DNA from: Molossus alvarezi
Lineage: Eukaryota > Chordata > Mammalia > Chiroptera > Molossidae
Assembly: GCA_037176705.1 (NCBI GenBank)
Contig: CM073898.1
Span: 40,241,488 to 40,305,487, forward strand
DNA length: 64,000 nt
Direction: 5' to 3'
Below the pieces are notes generated by a model. That model had not been told where the DNA came from. It made no database searches and saw nothing but the letters and a program-made list of their open reading frames with translations. Positions 46,761 through 58,756 of this stretch are shown piece by piece. The translations under genes and the position numbers were made by a program. Each line of letters starts with the position of its first letter. The first letter of the stretch is position 1.

Positions 46761-49700
46761 ATGGCAATAAATAAGTACATATCAATAACCACCTTAAATG
46801 TAAATGGACTGAATGCTCCCATAAAAAGACACAGAGTAGCTGACTGGATAAGAAAGCAAGACTCATCTATATGCTGTTTACAAGAAACCCACCTCACAAC
46901 AAAAGACTCACATAGATTGAAAGTGAAGGGATGGAAAAAAATCTTTCAAGCAAATGGAAAAGAAAAAAAAGCTGGGGTAGCAATACTGATATCTGATAAA
47001 ATAGACTTCAGATTGAAGGCCATAACTAGAGACAAAGAAGCCCACTACATAATATTGAAAGGATCTATCCAACAGGAAGATATAACCTTGATAAACATAT
47101 ATGCACCCAATATAGGAGCACCAAAATATATTAAAAATCTTCTGGAGGACTTCCAAGGAGAAATCGATAGTAATACAATCATAACAGGGGACTTCAACAC
47201 CCCGCTCACATCACTGGATAGATCCTCTAGACAAAAAATTAGCAAGGAAACAGAGACTCTAAATGAAGCACTAGACCAAATGGATTTAATAGATATCTAC
47301 AGAGAACTACACCCCAAAACTACAGAATTCACATTCTTCTCAAGTGCACATGGGACATTCTCAAAGATAGACCACATGTTAGGGCACAAACTAAGTCTCT
47401 ACAAGTTCAAAAAGATTGAAATTATAACAAGCATCTTCTCAGACCACAATGGTATGAAACTAGAAATCAATTGCAAGAAGAACATGCAAAGACATTTTAA
47501 CACATGGAAGCTAAATAGAATGTTATTAAACAATGAATGGGTCACCGAGGAAATCAAGGAAGAAATCAAAAACTTCCTGGAAACCAATGAAAATGAGGAC
47601 ACAACAATACAAAATCTATGGGATGCAGCAAAAGCAGTTCTGAGAGGGAAGTTTATAGCACTACAGGCCTACCTCAAAAAAGAAGAAAAATCTCTAATAG
47701 ACTACCTAACCTCACAACTTAAAGAACTAGAGAGTAAACAAAAAGAAAACCCCAGAGCAAGTAGAAGAAAAGAAATAGTAAGGATCAGAGCAGAAATAAA
47801 CGACATTGAGACCAAAAAAACAATCCAGAGGATCAATAAAACAAAGAGCTGGTTTTTCGAAAAGATAAACAAGATTGATGGACCCTTAGCTAGACTCACC
47901 AAGAAACAAAGAGAGAGAACCCAAATACATAAAATCAGAAATGAAACAGGAGAGATAACAACTGACCCTACAGAAATACAAAACATCGTTAACAACTACT
48001 ATGAAAAATTATACGGCAACAAATTCGAAAATCTAGGCGAAATGGACAAATTTCTAGAAACACATAGTCTCCCAAAATTGGATCAGATAGAGATTGAAAA
48101 CTTGAACAGACCAATAACAACAGAAGAAATTGAAGATGTAATCAAGACTCTTCCAGCAAACAAAAGCCCAGGCCCGGATGGCTTCACAGGGGAGTTTTAC
48201 CGAACATTCAAAGAAGAACTAATACCCATTCTCCTCAAACTATTTCAAAAAATTCAAGAAGAAGGAAGACTTCCAAACTCGTTTTATGAAGCCAGCATAA
48301 CTCTAATTCCAAAACCAGAAAAAGACACAACAAAGAAAGAAAACTACAGGCCAATATCCCTGATGAACATAGATGCCAAAATCCTGAACAAAATACTAGC
48401 AAATCGAATCCAGCAATACACCAGAAAAATTATCCACCATGACCAGGTGGGATTCATCCCAGGGATGCAAGGCTGGTACAATATTCGCAAATCCATAAAT
48501 GTGATACACCACATAAATAAATTGAAGAATAAAAACCACATGATCATATCAATAGATGCCGAAAAAGCCTTTGACAAAATCCAGCATCCATTTCTGATAA
48601 AAACGCTCAGCAGTGTGGGAATAGAGGGATCATATCTCGACATAATAAAGGCCATATATGAAAGACCTACAGCCAACATCATACTCAATGGGCAAAAACT
48701 AAAAGCATTTCCCTTAAGAACAGGAACAAGGCAAGGATGCCCACTTTCGCCACTCCTATTTAACATAGTGCTGGAAGTCTTAGCCACAGCAATCAGACAG
48801 GAAGAAAAAATAAAAGGGATCCAAATTGGAAAGGAGGAAGTGAAATTGTCATTATTTGCAGATGACATGATACTGTACATAGAAAATCCCAAAGACTCCA
48901 CCAAAAGCTTACTAGACTTAATAAATGAATTTGGCAAAGTAGCAGGATACAAAATTAACGTCAAGAAATCGATGGCATTCTTATACACCAATGATGAACT
49001 CACAGAAAGAGAAACTAAGCAAACAATCCCATTTACCATTGCGGCAAAAAAATTAAGATACCTAGGAATAAACTTAACCAAAGAGATAAAGGACCTATTC
49101 GCAGAAAACTACAGGTCTTTGAAAAAAGAAATAGAGCAAGATGTAAAAAAGTGGAAGAACATACCCTGTTCATGGATTGGGAGAATTAACATCATTAAAA
49201 TGTCCATATTACCCAAAGCAATCTATAGATTCAACGCAATCCCCATCAAAATACCAACGGCATACTTCAAAGAATTAGAACAATTACTTCAAAAGTTCAT
49301 ATGGAACCAAAAAAGGCCTCGAATAGCCACAGCAATCTTGAAAAGGAAGAACAAAGTTGGAGGGATCACAATACCAGATTTCAGGTTATACTACAAAGCC
49401 ACCATAATCAAAACAGCCTGGTACTGGCACAAGAACAGGTATATAGACCAGTGGAACAGAATAGAGAACCCAGAAATGGACCCTAGGCAATATGCTCAAT
49501 TAATATTTGACAAAGGTGGCAAGAGCATTCAGTGGAGTAAGGACAGCCTCTTTAATAAATGGTGCTGGGAAAATTGGACAGCTACTTGCCGAAAAATGAA
49601 ACTAGATCATCAACTTACACCCTACACCAAAATAAACTCAAAATGGATAAAAGACTTAAATGTAACTCATGAATCCATAAAAATCCTAGAGGAGACTGTG

Positions 49701-50153
49701 GGCAACAAAATATCAGACATCATACGCAGCAGAATTTTTACTGACACATCACCTAAGGCAATAGAAACAAAGGAGAAAATGAACACATGGGACTACATCA
49801 AACTCAAAAGCTTCTGCACAGCGAAAGATACAATCATCAAAACGGAAAGGCTACCCACTGTATGGGAGAGCATAATTGCCAATGATATATCAGATAAGGG
49901 GTTAATTTCCAATACATATAGAGAGCTCATACAACTCCACAAAAGGAAGACAAAGAATCCAATTAAAAAATGGGCAGAGGAACTAAATAGACACCTCTCC
50001 AAACAGGACATACAAATGGCTAAGAGACATATGAAGAAATGTTCATCATCACTAATCATCAGAGAGATGCAAATCAAAACAACAATGAGGTATCACCTCA
50101 CACCTGTCAGAATGGCCGCCATCAACAAATCATCAAACAACAAGTGTTGGTGA
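46761..50153 (+). CDS. LINE-1 ORF2p, endonuclease-reverse transcriptase, truncated
   Basis: An open frame of 1130 aa begins [16 protein letters not shown]. The N-terminal APE-like endonuclease keeps its catalytic set: Asn13 in TLNVNG, Glu42 in LQETH, Asp144 in GDFNTPL and His229 in SDHN. The reverse transcriptase keeps Asp599 in [12 protein letters not shown], the [15 protein letters not shown] stretch and FADD at 699-702. The C-terminal region runs to CW at 1129-1130, where TGA follows. Family ORF2p is about 1275 aa, so about 144 residues including most of the cysteine motif are lost. ORF2 is normally translated at a low level after ORF1 by an unconventional re-initiation. EN and RT activity might survive; retrotransposition with this stop is doubtful. 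Confidence 0.95.
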   Translation: MAINKYISITTLNVNGLNAPIKRHRVADWIRKQDSSICCLQETHLTTKDSHRLKVKGWKKIFQANGKEKKAGVAILISDKIDFRLKAITRDKEAHYIILKGSIQQEDITLINIYAPNIGAPKYIKNLLEDFQGEIDSNTIITGDFNTPLTSLDRSSRQKISKETETLNEALDQMDLIDIYRELHPKTTEFTFFSSAHGTFSKIDHMLGHKLSLYKFKKIEIITSIFSDHNGMKLEINCKKNMQRHFNTWKLNRMLLNNEWVTEEIKEEIKNFLETNENEDTTIQNLWDAAKAVLRGKFIALQAYLKKEEKSLIDYLTSQLKELESKQKENPRASRRKEIVRIRAEINDIETKKTIQRINKTKSWFFEKINKIDGPLARLTKKQRERTQIHKIRNETGEITTDPTEIQNIVNNYYEKLYGNKFENLGEMDKFLETHSLPKLDQIEIENLNRPITTEEIEDVIKTLPANKSPGPDGFTGEFYRTFKEELIPILLKLFQKIQEEGRLPNSFYEASITLIPKPEKDTTKKENYRPISLMNIDAKILNKILANRIQQYTRKIIHHDQVGFIPGMQGWYNIRKSINVIHHINKLKNKNHMIISIDAEKAFDKIQHPFLIKTLSSVGIEGSYLDIIKAIYERPTANIILNGQKLKAFPLRTGTRQGCPLSPLLFNIVLEVLATAIRQEEKIKGIQIGKEEVKLSLFADDMILYIENPKDSTKSLLDLINEFGKVAGYKINVKKSMAFLYTNDELTERETKQTIPFTIAAKKLRYLGINLTKEIKDLFAENYRSLKKEIEQDVKKWKNIPCSWIGRINIIKMSILPKAIYRFNAIPIKIPTAYFKELEQLLQKFIWNQKRPRIATAILKRKNKVGGITIPDFRLYYKATIIKTAWYWHKNRYIDQWNRIENPEMDPRQYAQLIFDKGGKSIQWSKDSLFNKWCWENWTATCRKMKLDHQLTPYTKINSKWIKDLNVTHESIKILEETVGNKISDIIRSRIFTDTSPKAIETKEKMNTWDYIKLKSFCTAKDTIIKTERLPTVWESIIANDISDKGLISNTYRELIQLHKRKTKNPIKKWAEELNRHLSKQDIQMAKRHMKKCSSSLIIREMQIKTTMRYHLTPVRMAAINKSSNNKCW

Positions 50154-50585
50154 GGGTGTGGAGAAAAGGGGACTCTAGCACACTGTTGGTGGGAATGCAG
50201 ACTGGTGCAGCCACTATGGAAAACAATATGGTGTCACCTCAAAAAATTAAAAATTGAACTCCCATTTGACCCAGTGATCCCACTTCTAGGAATATACCCT
50301 AAGAAGCCTGAAACACCAATCAGAAAGAATATATGTACCCCCATCTTTGTAGCAGCACTATTTACAATCGCTAAGATCTGGAAACAGCCCAAGTGCCCAT
50401 CAGTAGACGAATGGATTAAAAAGCTGTGGTACATATACACAATGGAGTACTACGCAGCGGTAAGAAAGAAAGATCTCTTATCCTTTGAGACTACATGGAG
50501 GGACCTGGAAAGTATCATCCTAAGTGAAACAAGCCAAGCAGTGAAAGACAAATTTCATATGATCTCACTGATTTCTGGAATATAA
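50154..50585 (+). pseudogene. ORF2p C-terminal remainder after the nonsense codon
   Basis: The same frame stays open for 143 codons to the natural stop (taa at 50583-50585, after LISGI). It carries [54 protein letters not shown] and SETSQAVKDK. The lost part holds the remaining Cys/His residues of the zinc-knuckle-like motif. No other frameshift or stop is visible, so the TGA looks like the single break. Confidence 0.92.
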
Positions 50586-50821
50586 TGAACATAACAGTTT
50601 GAGGACAATCCCCTAAGGAGTGGGGAGCTGAGAGAGGGATGAACAACAGAACTTAAATGCATGGAGGCATGAACAGTGGACATGGACAACAATCAGGGGA
50701 AGGGGCAGGGAGGGAAGGGGGAGGGGGGCATCAGTGGGGGGAAAAGGAGAATCATTTGTAACAAAAATTAATCAATAAATAAAAAAAAAAATTAAAAAAT
50801 AAAAAATAAATAAAAAAAAAA
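50586..50821 (+). other. LINE-1 3' UTR, G-rich tract and A-rich tail
   Basis: The G-rich purine tract at 50696-50752 has at least six runs of three or more G. It is followed by 'catttgtaacaaaaattaat' and a long A-rich tail interrupted by T. AATAAA signals lie at the start of the tail. Confidence 0.9.
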
Positions 50822-50837
50822 AAAAATAATCATTTCC
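50822..50837 (+). repeat. Right target-site duplication of the full-length L1
   Basis: Identical to 45317-45332 at all 16 bases. Confidence 0.97.
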
Positions 50838-51080
50838 CAGGTTCCTTTGAAGATAGTTATAATGATGTGACCCAATTGTAGGAAATAAATGAAGCTGACA
50901 TGTTGTGTGGGACTTGAGAAAAGCTAGGATGGAGAAGCCAGGGGGATGGCAGGAATCTGGTCCCCTGAGCAAGATGGGCTGCACGCTGGTCCCGTTTGTA
51001 TATGTCTGGCTATTCTTTATGTGAAAAAGAAACTGCCTATTTAAGTCATTGTTTTAGGGACCCCTGTTGTTTGTGCTTGA
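50838..51080 (+). mobile_element. Ancient LTR-like repeat, right part
   Basis: This continues the element of 45240-45332 across the L1. The words are 'caggttcctttgaagatag', 'gatgtgacccaattgtagga' and 'agaaactgcctatttaagtc'. It resembles an old LTR end. It is noncoding. Confidence 0.5.
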
Positions 51081-52679
51081 GTAAAATTTCTAACAAATCT
51101 AGTTATGGTATGTACTCTCCAGTATTATTACCAGATCTAATAGCTAAAGAATACCATTTACACATTCATAAGTGATTAGTTAGGTTATAGCTGTCTCTAC
51201 ATGGCATAGAACAACTGGACAAAATGTGTGTGGGGGGCCTTGTATTTGAACATGACAGTGAAAAACATGTACACAACTGCATCTTCCTTCTAGTAGTAGC
51301 ATCCTTACCCCTCCTCTCCCTCTGGGTTTTGGAGATCTGTGCCTATCTCACTCACACCGCCAGGTTAAGAGGCGTCATCATCTTAAGTGACCCCAATCCC
51401 TGGTCACTCTCTACTATTTATCTCCTAACCCAAAATGGGGCAATAATTGCAGGCTTTCCTGAGATTTATCCAGGCAGTTAACACAAAGCCATAATCAGAA
51501 GTCAGATTTTTTTCTAAATTTTATTTTAATTGGTGCTAAGAAAAAAGGATCATTGCCTTTTTAGTACTGAACACTGGAAAATATGAGCTAAGAGCTACTA
51601 ACAGTTGGGACTCCAATATTTAAACAAAAACTGACGTTAGAGAATGAACAGGCATAGTGTAAATATAGAGCAATTCACGAAGTCCAATTGCTTTTGGGTT
51701 ACTAGGGCCTATTGGCCCTGAAGCCCTTATTATTGTTTGGTTATATGAGTCAATGATTCTTCCATTAGATGAATTCTTTCTACAGCTTGTCTGCTTGTAG
51801 ATCAAAATTTTGGTTGTAAAATATCTAAAACTAAACTAAGACAAAATTTATACCTTGTATTTAGATGAGTATAACAAAAGACATAAAATGCAGATAAAAT
51901 GATGCCATATCACTACATTTTCTCAGGAAGGAAAATAGATCTTACTATCACCAGGATGTAAAGCATTTATCTTCAAGCAATCTCTCTTTCATGGTTCTTT
52001 CGAAAACTTAAAGGTTTGATTGAATAACATATTGATTACCCTTAAAACTTAAAAAAGTAATCTCTGTTCTTCTAGACTCCCTGTGTATCTAAGGACCAGA
52101 AAAAATTTTTTTTCTTTACTTATGTGAGTAATTACTCAAAAGCATTTATTTACTACAATTCTGCACAGCAAAAATAAGGAAGTGGAAATTATCATCTTCC
52201 TCCCATATTATATATTTTCTCTCTCCTTTTTGTTTTTAACCAATGTACTGGTTAAGATGCTTTCTTTTATGATGACTTATTTTAAATTTTGTTTTGATAC
52301 TCATATCTGTCCAGCAAAGGTAAACATTTTGAGGTTTTAAATGTTTTGAGTGGTGACCAAATTATGTTTATTTTAAATTAAATTGCTCAATTTTTTGTTT
52401 ATATATTTTCTTACTGTACACCACTTTATTGTAAAGTGGATACAAATGATATACAAATATGTATAAAATGTAGCAACATAAAGTAAACTTAAATAAGTAT
52501 GAAAATGAATGAAAGATAAATTAGGTTGCATAGTGCCCCAGAACCAGAGTGTGACTGTTTCCACTCACGCCGTCAACCCAAATGCACTTACAAGGGCAGC
52601 CCATATGTTTGATGACACATTCCTGAAAATTCAACACAAAAAGGGAAAAGTAGCTCTTTAGTAAATAGTGTCTATATCC
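51081..52679. other. Unrecognised sequence
   Basis: No feature that I can support; the 85-aa frame at 51224-51481 has no recognisable family. Confidence 0.35.
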
Positions 52680-52996
52680 ATGCTTCCAGCAGACTAGCCA
52701 CTAGCACAGGTGAATTAGGCACTTGCAACATGGCTAGTCCAAATTGAAAAGTCCTATGTGCAAAATGCACTCTGAATTTCAAAGACTTAGAATGAGAAAG
52801 AATGTAACTATCTCACTAATCATTTTTATAGAGATTACAAAAGTAATGATAATGTTTTGAATATATTGTATTAAATAAAATATATTATTACAATTAATTT
52901 TACTGGTCTCTTCACTTGGAGAGACTACTAGCATATTTAAAACTATGTATGTGACTTGCACTTGTGGCTTTCATTATATTTCTTCGGGACAGCACC
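52680..52996 (+). mobile_element. Probable hAT/MER-type DNA transposon
   Basis: 'actagccactagcacaggtg', 'gaataaatttt'-like AT-rich core words, 'ttaaataaaatatattatta' and the end 'gtggctttcattatatttct' plus 'gggacagcac' follow a common mammalian nonautonomous DNA transposon. The family name is uncertain. Confidence 0.55.
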
Positions 52997-53510
52997 GGTC
53001 CCAAAGGGCAGAAAGAACACAGTTTCATTGCACAACTATTTCTAATGCAGCAGCCTTCACTTTAATGGTTCTGATGTACGTGGATTTCAGTTTGTGTCAT
53101 TTTAGTTTAAATAATACTAGTCCTCCAGCAACATGATTTAATTTTAGTTACCATGGTTTATTAACTGTGAGTTATTGCATGAAGTATAAACTTCATTGCT
53201 AGCTATTCATTCCACAAATATCTATGCACATCATGATCAGTGACCAATGGTGGCACTTCATGTTTTCTCAGTCTCTGGTGGTTGGTTGCCACACATCTTT
53301 TATTCAGCCAGCAAGCACATGCAGTAAAGCATGTAGTTGTGTTGCCTTCTGACCTCCAAATGATAACTCACATGACACGTAAAAATAGATAATCAAAAGA
53401 GAGAATAATCCAGCAAATGTGAAACTGCAGTAAATAAAGAAGAAATGATAACAATGGAAGTGAAATTGTAGTTAAATGTATGTGGATTGATAAAAAAAAA
53501 AAATAGCTGT
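52997..53510. other. Unrecognised sequence
   Basis: Nothing recognised before the next SINE. Confidence 0.35.
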
Positions 53511-53725
53511 GCCTGGCAGGTGTGGCTCAGTAGATTGAGCGTTGTCCTGTGCGTAGAGAGGACCCTGGTTCAATTCCTGGTCCGGGAGCATGCCAGGGTT
53601 GGGAGTGGATCCCCAGTAGGAGGCGTGCAGGAGGCAGCCAATGGATGTTTCTGTCTCATGGATGTTTCTATCGCTCCCTCCCTTCCTCTCTCTGAAGTCC
53701 ATAAAAAGATATTTTTTTAAAAAAG
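53511..53725 (+). mobile_element. tRNA-derived SINE, variant B
   Basis: The A box region is 'ggtgtggctcagtagattga', the B box region 'ggttcaattcctggtccggg', and 'tggatccccagtaggaggcg' marks the variant B middle. It ends 'tgaagtccataaaaagata'. The flanking repeat is imperfect. Confidence 0.88.
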
Positions 53726-54370
53726 AAAGAAATAGGTGATCTTGGAGATGTTGGCACTGCCATCATTTGAGAAATCCAGATATGCAGCCAGGGGAATTTA
53801 GTCAGGGCCAAGTCATAGACATAAGTGGGGAATGTGTGATAAAAAAGATGCGGAGAAAGTAACACTGTCAAAACTTCACATTCTGGAAACTTTCTGAAGT
53901 TATTTCACAACACTGAAAGCATAGAAAGGATAAAACGTTGGAAGCTGATGAAAATTTATAAAGAAATATGATAAATTGCCCAGGTAAAGAAAAGAAGCCT
54001 GCTCCAAATCCTAAGTGATAAGGCGAAAGGAAGGCAATCGCTGTTCAAACTACTCTTGATAAGTTTTTTATAAAAAAATAAAAAACTTTAATTCTCAATA
54101 TTTCTAATGACATACTTCATAAATACTAGTGTTACTATTTATTAATTTCCTATACATGTATCCTTGAGTAAAATAATCGTAATGTTTTGACAAACATTTT
54201 TAAGATTATAGAACATTACAAACAATAAAAAACATTTTCTATTAATAAAGAGAGTCTTCCAGTTCTAACTTTAACAGTCATTTTTACAGTCCTACAGTGA
54301 GGCCTGCCTATAATAAGATAGAAGGAAACAGGTCCTAAGGTTTCTCATAAAAAGGTTATTGTTTAATTAA
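53726..54370. other. Unrecognised AT-rich sequence
   Basis: Nothing recognised. Confidence 0.35.
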
Positions 54371-55750
54371 ACAAAAGCACCTTAAATCCTGGTGTCAAGT
54401 CAGTGACCCAACTGACCCCCTTGTTCTTTGTTAACACTCACTAAGAGTGCTGGTTGGCATCAGTAGAACCGGGGAGTTTTCTCCCTGATGGGACCTGTGA
54501 GGCCATCTAGGGGGAAGCTCATGGGTTCTTTCTCTTAATTCACTTACACATTTGAGACTAGACTATCAATTCTTACATCAAATTTTTGTCAACCGGTTTT
54601 TGTTCTTTTTTCATAATCTTAAAAAAGGGGAGCAGCACAGAGTTTGGGAGTATATTCTGAAACAAATAGCTCTACCGAAGATATTCTTTGTTATCAGTTA
54701 AAGGGTCTTATGTTTGAACAATGAGCAGAATAACACAGTTATAACAGGTTACTTATTAAGTCAGTTACAGGGATATTGATAGTTTTAAAAGGTACACATG
54801 TTTTTAGAACTGACCTTTTACTTCATTTTTTTCTTTTTTGGTTTGAGATACTGAGTCAGCCAAGGAAGAATTGGGATCAAGACCATGGAGTTGATCTATG
54901 GGCACTGCTCCTATTTGCCGTTTTGTTTCTTTGCTTTTTGTTTGTTTAGGACCTTGGTGAGTGAGTATCCCTTAATACTGATAAAAGTGATCACTGTCTG
55001 GAGTACTTATTGGCTCGAGGCTCCTCGGAAAAACCGAGTTTGATTTGAGGACTCCTCAAAGGCTGTATTTAGTCTTCCCTGGATTGCCCAGCAGTCTAGG
55101 ACATTTCCCCTCAGCCTTCCTTTCCACTCCTTAACTCCGGGTCACACCGCCTCGGTCTAGGCCTCCCCAACCCTTTCCCATCGTCTTTCCTGCAGGCATT
55201 TCCACTAATAAAATTAGATCAGGAAGAGCTACTTCTGGCTTTCAGAAAGTGAACTATTGCTGGCTTTCAGAAACACAAGAAATACAAACAAATTAACTTG
55301 ATGCTGAAGATTCCAGTGTCCTGTATGAGCAAAACATGGCATTTGCTGGAGCTCACAGGGAAGCCATTCACATTCTCTAGTACTTCATATACTCCCACAC
55401 CCACCTGCTGGAGAAAACTATGGCTTCTGTCCCTCTTGCCCTTTCCAAATTTAAGAATGGCTCTCGTTGATGTAACTAAACTAGAACCCATCGGTCAAAA
55501 GAGCTGGAAAATGGGCCCAGTTCCTGCCAGGAGTGGAATAGCATCAACGGAGCGGTCGGTGTTGAGGACTTACACATGGTATTCTGCATTGATAGAAACA
55601 CGTCAAGAAAGACATGTGGCTAAAGACAACATTTTCTTGGCTAGTCGTTTTACTAAACCCAGTCAACTTCTTTCGTGCCCTTTTTATTGCAGATTTTATT
55701 CTTTAAAGTTGACTCAAAATCAAACATTGAAAATCCTTAAAGTATGATCC
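54371..55750. other. Unrecognised block with raised GC and CpG
   Basis: Parts at 54450-54520 and 55000-55200 have more CpG and pyrimidine than the surroundings. 'tggctttcagaaa' occurs twice about 27 bp apart near 55233-55273. A 149-aa frame at 55298-55747 has no recognisable domain and no bias that would mark it as real. It could be an unlisted retroelement or a processed remnant. Confidence 0.3.
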
Positions 55751-56139
55751 ATCTGAGGTCAGCATTACTCCTTCTATTACCCAGATGTTTATCTTTTAAT
55801 CTTTGGCATACATTCTTTTCTAGCTCACCTATGCTCTGCCAGTGACTCGTACGCTGAGATGTAAGAGTAGATGGGCTTACAGAGAGTAAAATGGGTGTCT
55901 GCTTCTTCATCAATGTGAGGGCAAGAGGCGCTTATTTTTCTAACTTGTCTTTGTGGTTTACTGACCTTTTTCTGGGGGTGTGAAATGGTGGTAATGAATA
56001 CTTAAATTTTAATCTCCTACTGTTAGCTTACGTAACATCTTCAAGGAAAAAATCAGACTGTGGTCTGAGGAAAAGCCAAGCTATTTTGTATTTTTCTCTT
56101 TTTATCATATCCTCAGCATGACTCTCCTGTTGAAAGATT

Positions 56140-56690
56140 TGTTTAATTATTGAACATGTACCACCTTTGAGTCATTTATTATTCTGGACTCTGAGAATGA
56201 AGTGGAAAAGAAGACAAAAATGTCTCCCACTCTTATGGAACTTTTATTTCTAGTAATAAAAGCCATCAATCAATGGAAAAAAGAAAGATGGTTTCAGATT
56301 AGAGTAAAAATCTATGAACACAATTAAACAATGCAGCTTGCAAGAAACAATGGCTGGCTTTGGGCACAGCACAGTTAAGAACGCCTAGATCACGAGTTGC
56401 ATATGTTTGATACCGGGAAGAAAAGAAGTTTCCAGCTACCCCAGGACAGAACATTCCGGACAAAGGAAGCAGCATGTGTAAACATTTTCATGCAAATTTC
56501 ACGGCAGAAAAGCACAACATGTTCAGTAATACAGAAGGTCAGTATGGCTGTATCATAAAGGGACAACAGAGAGTGAGAGTTATGAAAGATGAATTTGGAA
56601 AAACGAGCTAGAACCTGTAGGGTTCCGTAGCCATGATGAGTTTGAATTTTATTCTAAGAGCAAGTGTACACTGTTGTAGCAATGAAAACA
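56140..56690 (+). mobile_element. LINE-2 3'-end fragment
   Basis: 'cagaacattccggacaaagg', 'aagcagcatgtgtaaacatt', 'ggtcagtatggctgtatcat' and 'gtagccatgatgagtttgaa' followed by 'tttattctaagagcaagtg' follow L2 closely. Confidence 0.8.
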
Positions 56691-58489
56691 CAAGTGTTAC
56701 ATGCTCTCATTTGCATTTTTAATTTAAAAATGGGGCTAAAATAAATAAACCATGTTTGTTTGTTTTTTTCAAGCTTTATGTAATTGCTAAATTTTGGAAA
56801 ACATTAATTTGCCATTATCTTTAAAGTAATATAACGAGCACTTTAAAATTGGTTTTGTCTGTATTGTTTTTCTAATACATACAATATTAAAATATTGTAT
56901 GACATTAAAAATCTAAGAGTTGTTTTTTTTTTAATGATTTCAAAAAGTGAGCTAAAATTTGAAGACTATGACAACAAAGAGAGTTTAACTGTTGCTTGTC
57001 AACTGCTTAAATATTAAAGATTTATTGATTACTTGTCCTGGTAGTCTCAATAGAGATCCAGACTGATTAAAGTCCTGTTTGAATAATATTCGTATGAAAA
57101 AATTGCAAAGTGATAAGAGGCAGAGAAAGGGGAAAGTGTGATATTGGTGAAGGGAAGGGAGTAAGCATTATGTGAAGAAATCCATCAGATAACATTATGG
57201 AGTTCAGCACCGGAAATTAGTTGTATTGGCATGCTGGAATATTCCCATGAGAGAGAGGAATGTAAGGTTTATTTCAACCTCACAGTTCACATAATGAAAA
57301 GGTCCCTCCTCCACTACAGAATGAAACCCAGCCTAGAGCACAAGGAGAAAAACTCTTCCAAAAGCCTCGTGCCAGTGATTCGAGTTAAGGACTAAGGTTC
57401 ACGGACCCTGATGCCTGTCCCAGACTGTGGACGGCACGCCCCTTACGACCTCCAGCAGAACCATTCATCTTGTACTTGTGTTCACTCAGCAACACAGTTT
57501 GTGTGCTCCAAGTACTTCTTTTAGCACAGTGTATAGAACATTCAGCATGTGAAATGTTTTAAGTTCCTCCAGGAGAAAATAAATAACAGGAAACATGAAC
57601 CTCCTTTTTTCCAGACAAGGGTTTATAAGAAGCAAGGTTGGCAGGCAGACATCTGTGATGCTGTGCTACAGGAGTACTTTCTCCCGGAGCTGAAAGAAAT
57701 TTCCATTTAATGACTTCATTTTCACACTTCCCTTTTCCTGCACTCCTTCAGAAATATGCTCTAATTCATTCAATCAGTCAGAATTGTTGTGTGTCTGCTT
57801 TATGTCAGGCAATTTGTTTTCAACATTAAGTGAGTTGTGTATGGAGTAAATTGAAGTTAAGTGCGTGTGTTTGTGAGTTTGTGAGGGCCTATATATTTGT
57901 TATTAGGGTAATATATTTACCAATTTATTTTTTTTCTCTTCTACAACAATGTATTTTTCTCTTCTATAACAGTGTGTTGAAAAACATAGGAAGTACTGCA
58001 TGATAGAGGTATTTTATGAGAAGTAATATAAAGCTTATACAAATTGCATTTTGATTTGGAGTGGGAATAAAATTCTACTTAAATAGTTTCATTTCCTTTT
58101 AAAATGATTGTTATATGAAATGTACAACTTACCTTTTTACTTAGAATTTTATTAAAGATAAGTGCACATTAAGAAATTTTTTTTTCAGATCTGTAAGTGC
58201 CCCATTTCAGTGCTTTGTTTGACCCCATTGGACATCTACTGGAGAACGGAAAGTGGGTTACCATTGATTTTACTGGCAGAGACAGCACATCTCAAATCAT
58301 TAAAGCTTTTTTCCCTGAAAACACCACTTAAAACCCTTACACTGCTCATAGCCCCTAAATATCTATATGATGTTCTTGCTCTTCTTTATTGCCAAAAGTC
58401 ATACTTCTGTTATTAAATATATAACTAGGGGCCTTTTCTACTTTTGAGATATAATCTCCCAGACTGGTTATTTGATTTCCTATGTCAAT
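56691..58489. other. Mostly unrecognised sequence
   Basis: The stretch 57755-57840 resembles the L2 3' end ('attcattcaatcagtcagaa'). The 57380-57560 part keeps a few CpGs. No coding signal. Confidence 0.35.
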
Positions 58490-58512
58490 CTTTCTTCTTC
58501 TTTTATTTATTT

Positions 58513-58733
58513 TTATTAAAAAAATTTTTTTTTCTTTATTGACTTTAGAGAGAGAGGAAGGGAGAGGGGGAGAGATAGAAACATCAATGAGAGAGAACAT
58601 CAATTGGCCGCCTCCTGCATGCCCCTCACTGGGGATTGGGCCCACAACCTAAGCACGTGCCCTGCCCAGGAATCAAAACAGCAACCTCTTGGTGTATGGG
58701 TCGATGCTCAAGCACTGAGCCACACCAGCCAGC
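58513..58733 (-). mobile_element. tRNA-derived SINE, variant B, first of a tandem pair
   Basis: It has a GA-rich tract, 'ctggggattgggcccacaac' and the end 'gagccacaccagccagc'. A 23-bp pyrimidine-rich sequence at 58490-58512 recurs exactly at 58734-58756. Confidence 0.92.
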
Positions 58734-58756
58734 CTTTCTTCTTCTTTTATTTATTT

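Larger units (their letters stand above)
45333..50821 (+). mobile_element. Full-length LINE-1 retrotransposon
   Basis: The 5489-bp element has a 5' UTR of 480 bp, ORF1 (45813-46715), a 45-bp spacer, ORF2 (46761 onward), a 3' UTR with a G-rich tract and an A-rich tail. Perfect 16-bp target duplications prove a single L1-type insertion. It copies itself by endonuclease nicking and target-primed reverse transcription; that is family knowledge. The 5' end appears complete because a YY1-like site sits within the first 25 bases, as in other mammalian L1s. The only disabling lesion that I see is a TGA at codon 1131 of ORF2. Related shorter copies lie at 3100, 14581, 32476 and 43324. Confidence 0.97.

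Noticed and set aside
48344..49081. 245-aa antisense frame inside ORF2
   Set aside because: It is a shadow of the RT coding strand. Antisense openness follows from A-rich codon use.
51620..51805. Possible nuclear copy of mitochondrial DNA
   Set aside because: I could not align it with any mitochondrial gene, and the 61-aa frame has no mitochondrial protein words.
55298..55747. 149-aa plus frame as a host or viral gene
   Set aside because: No recognised domain, no clear codon bias and no regulatory context.
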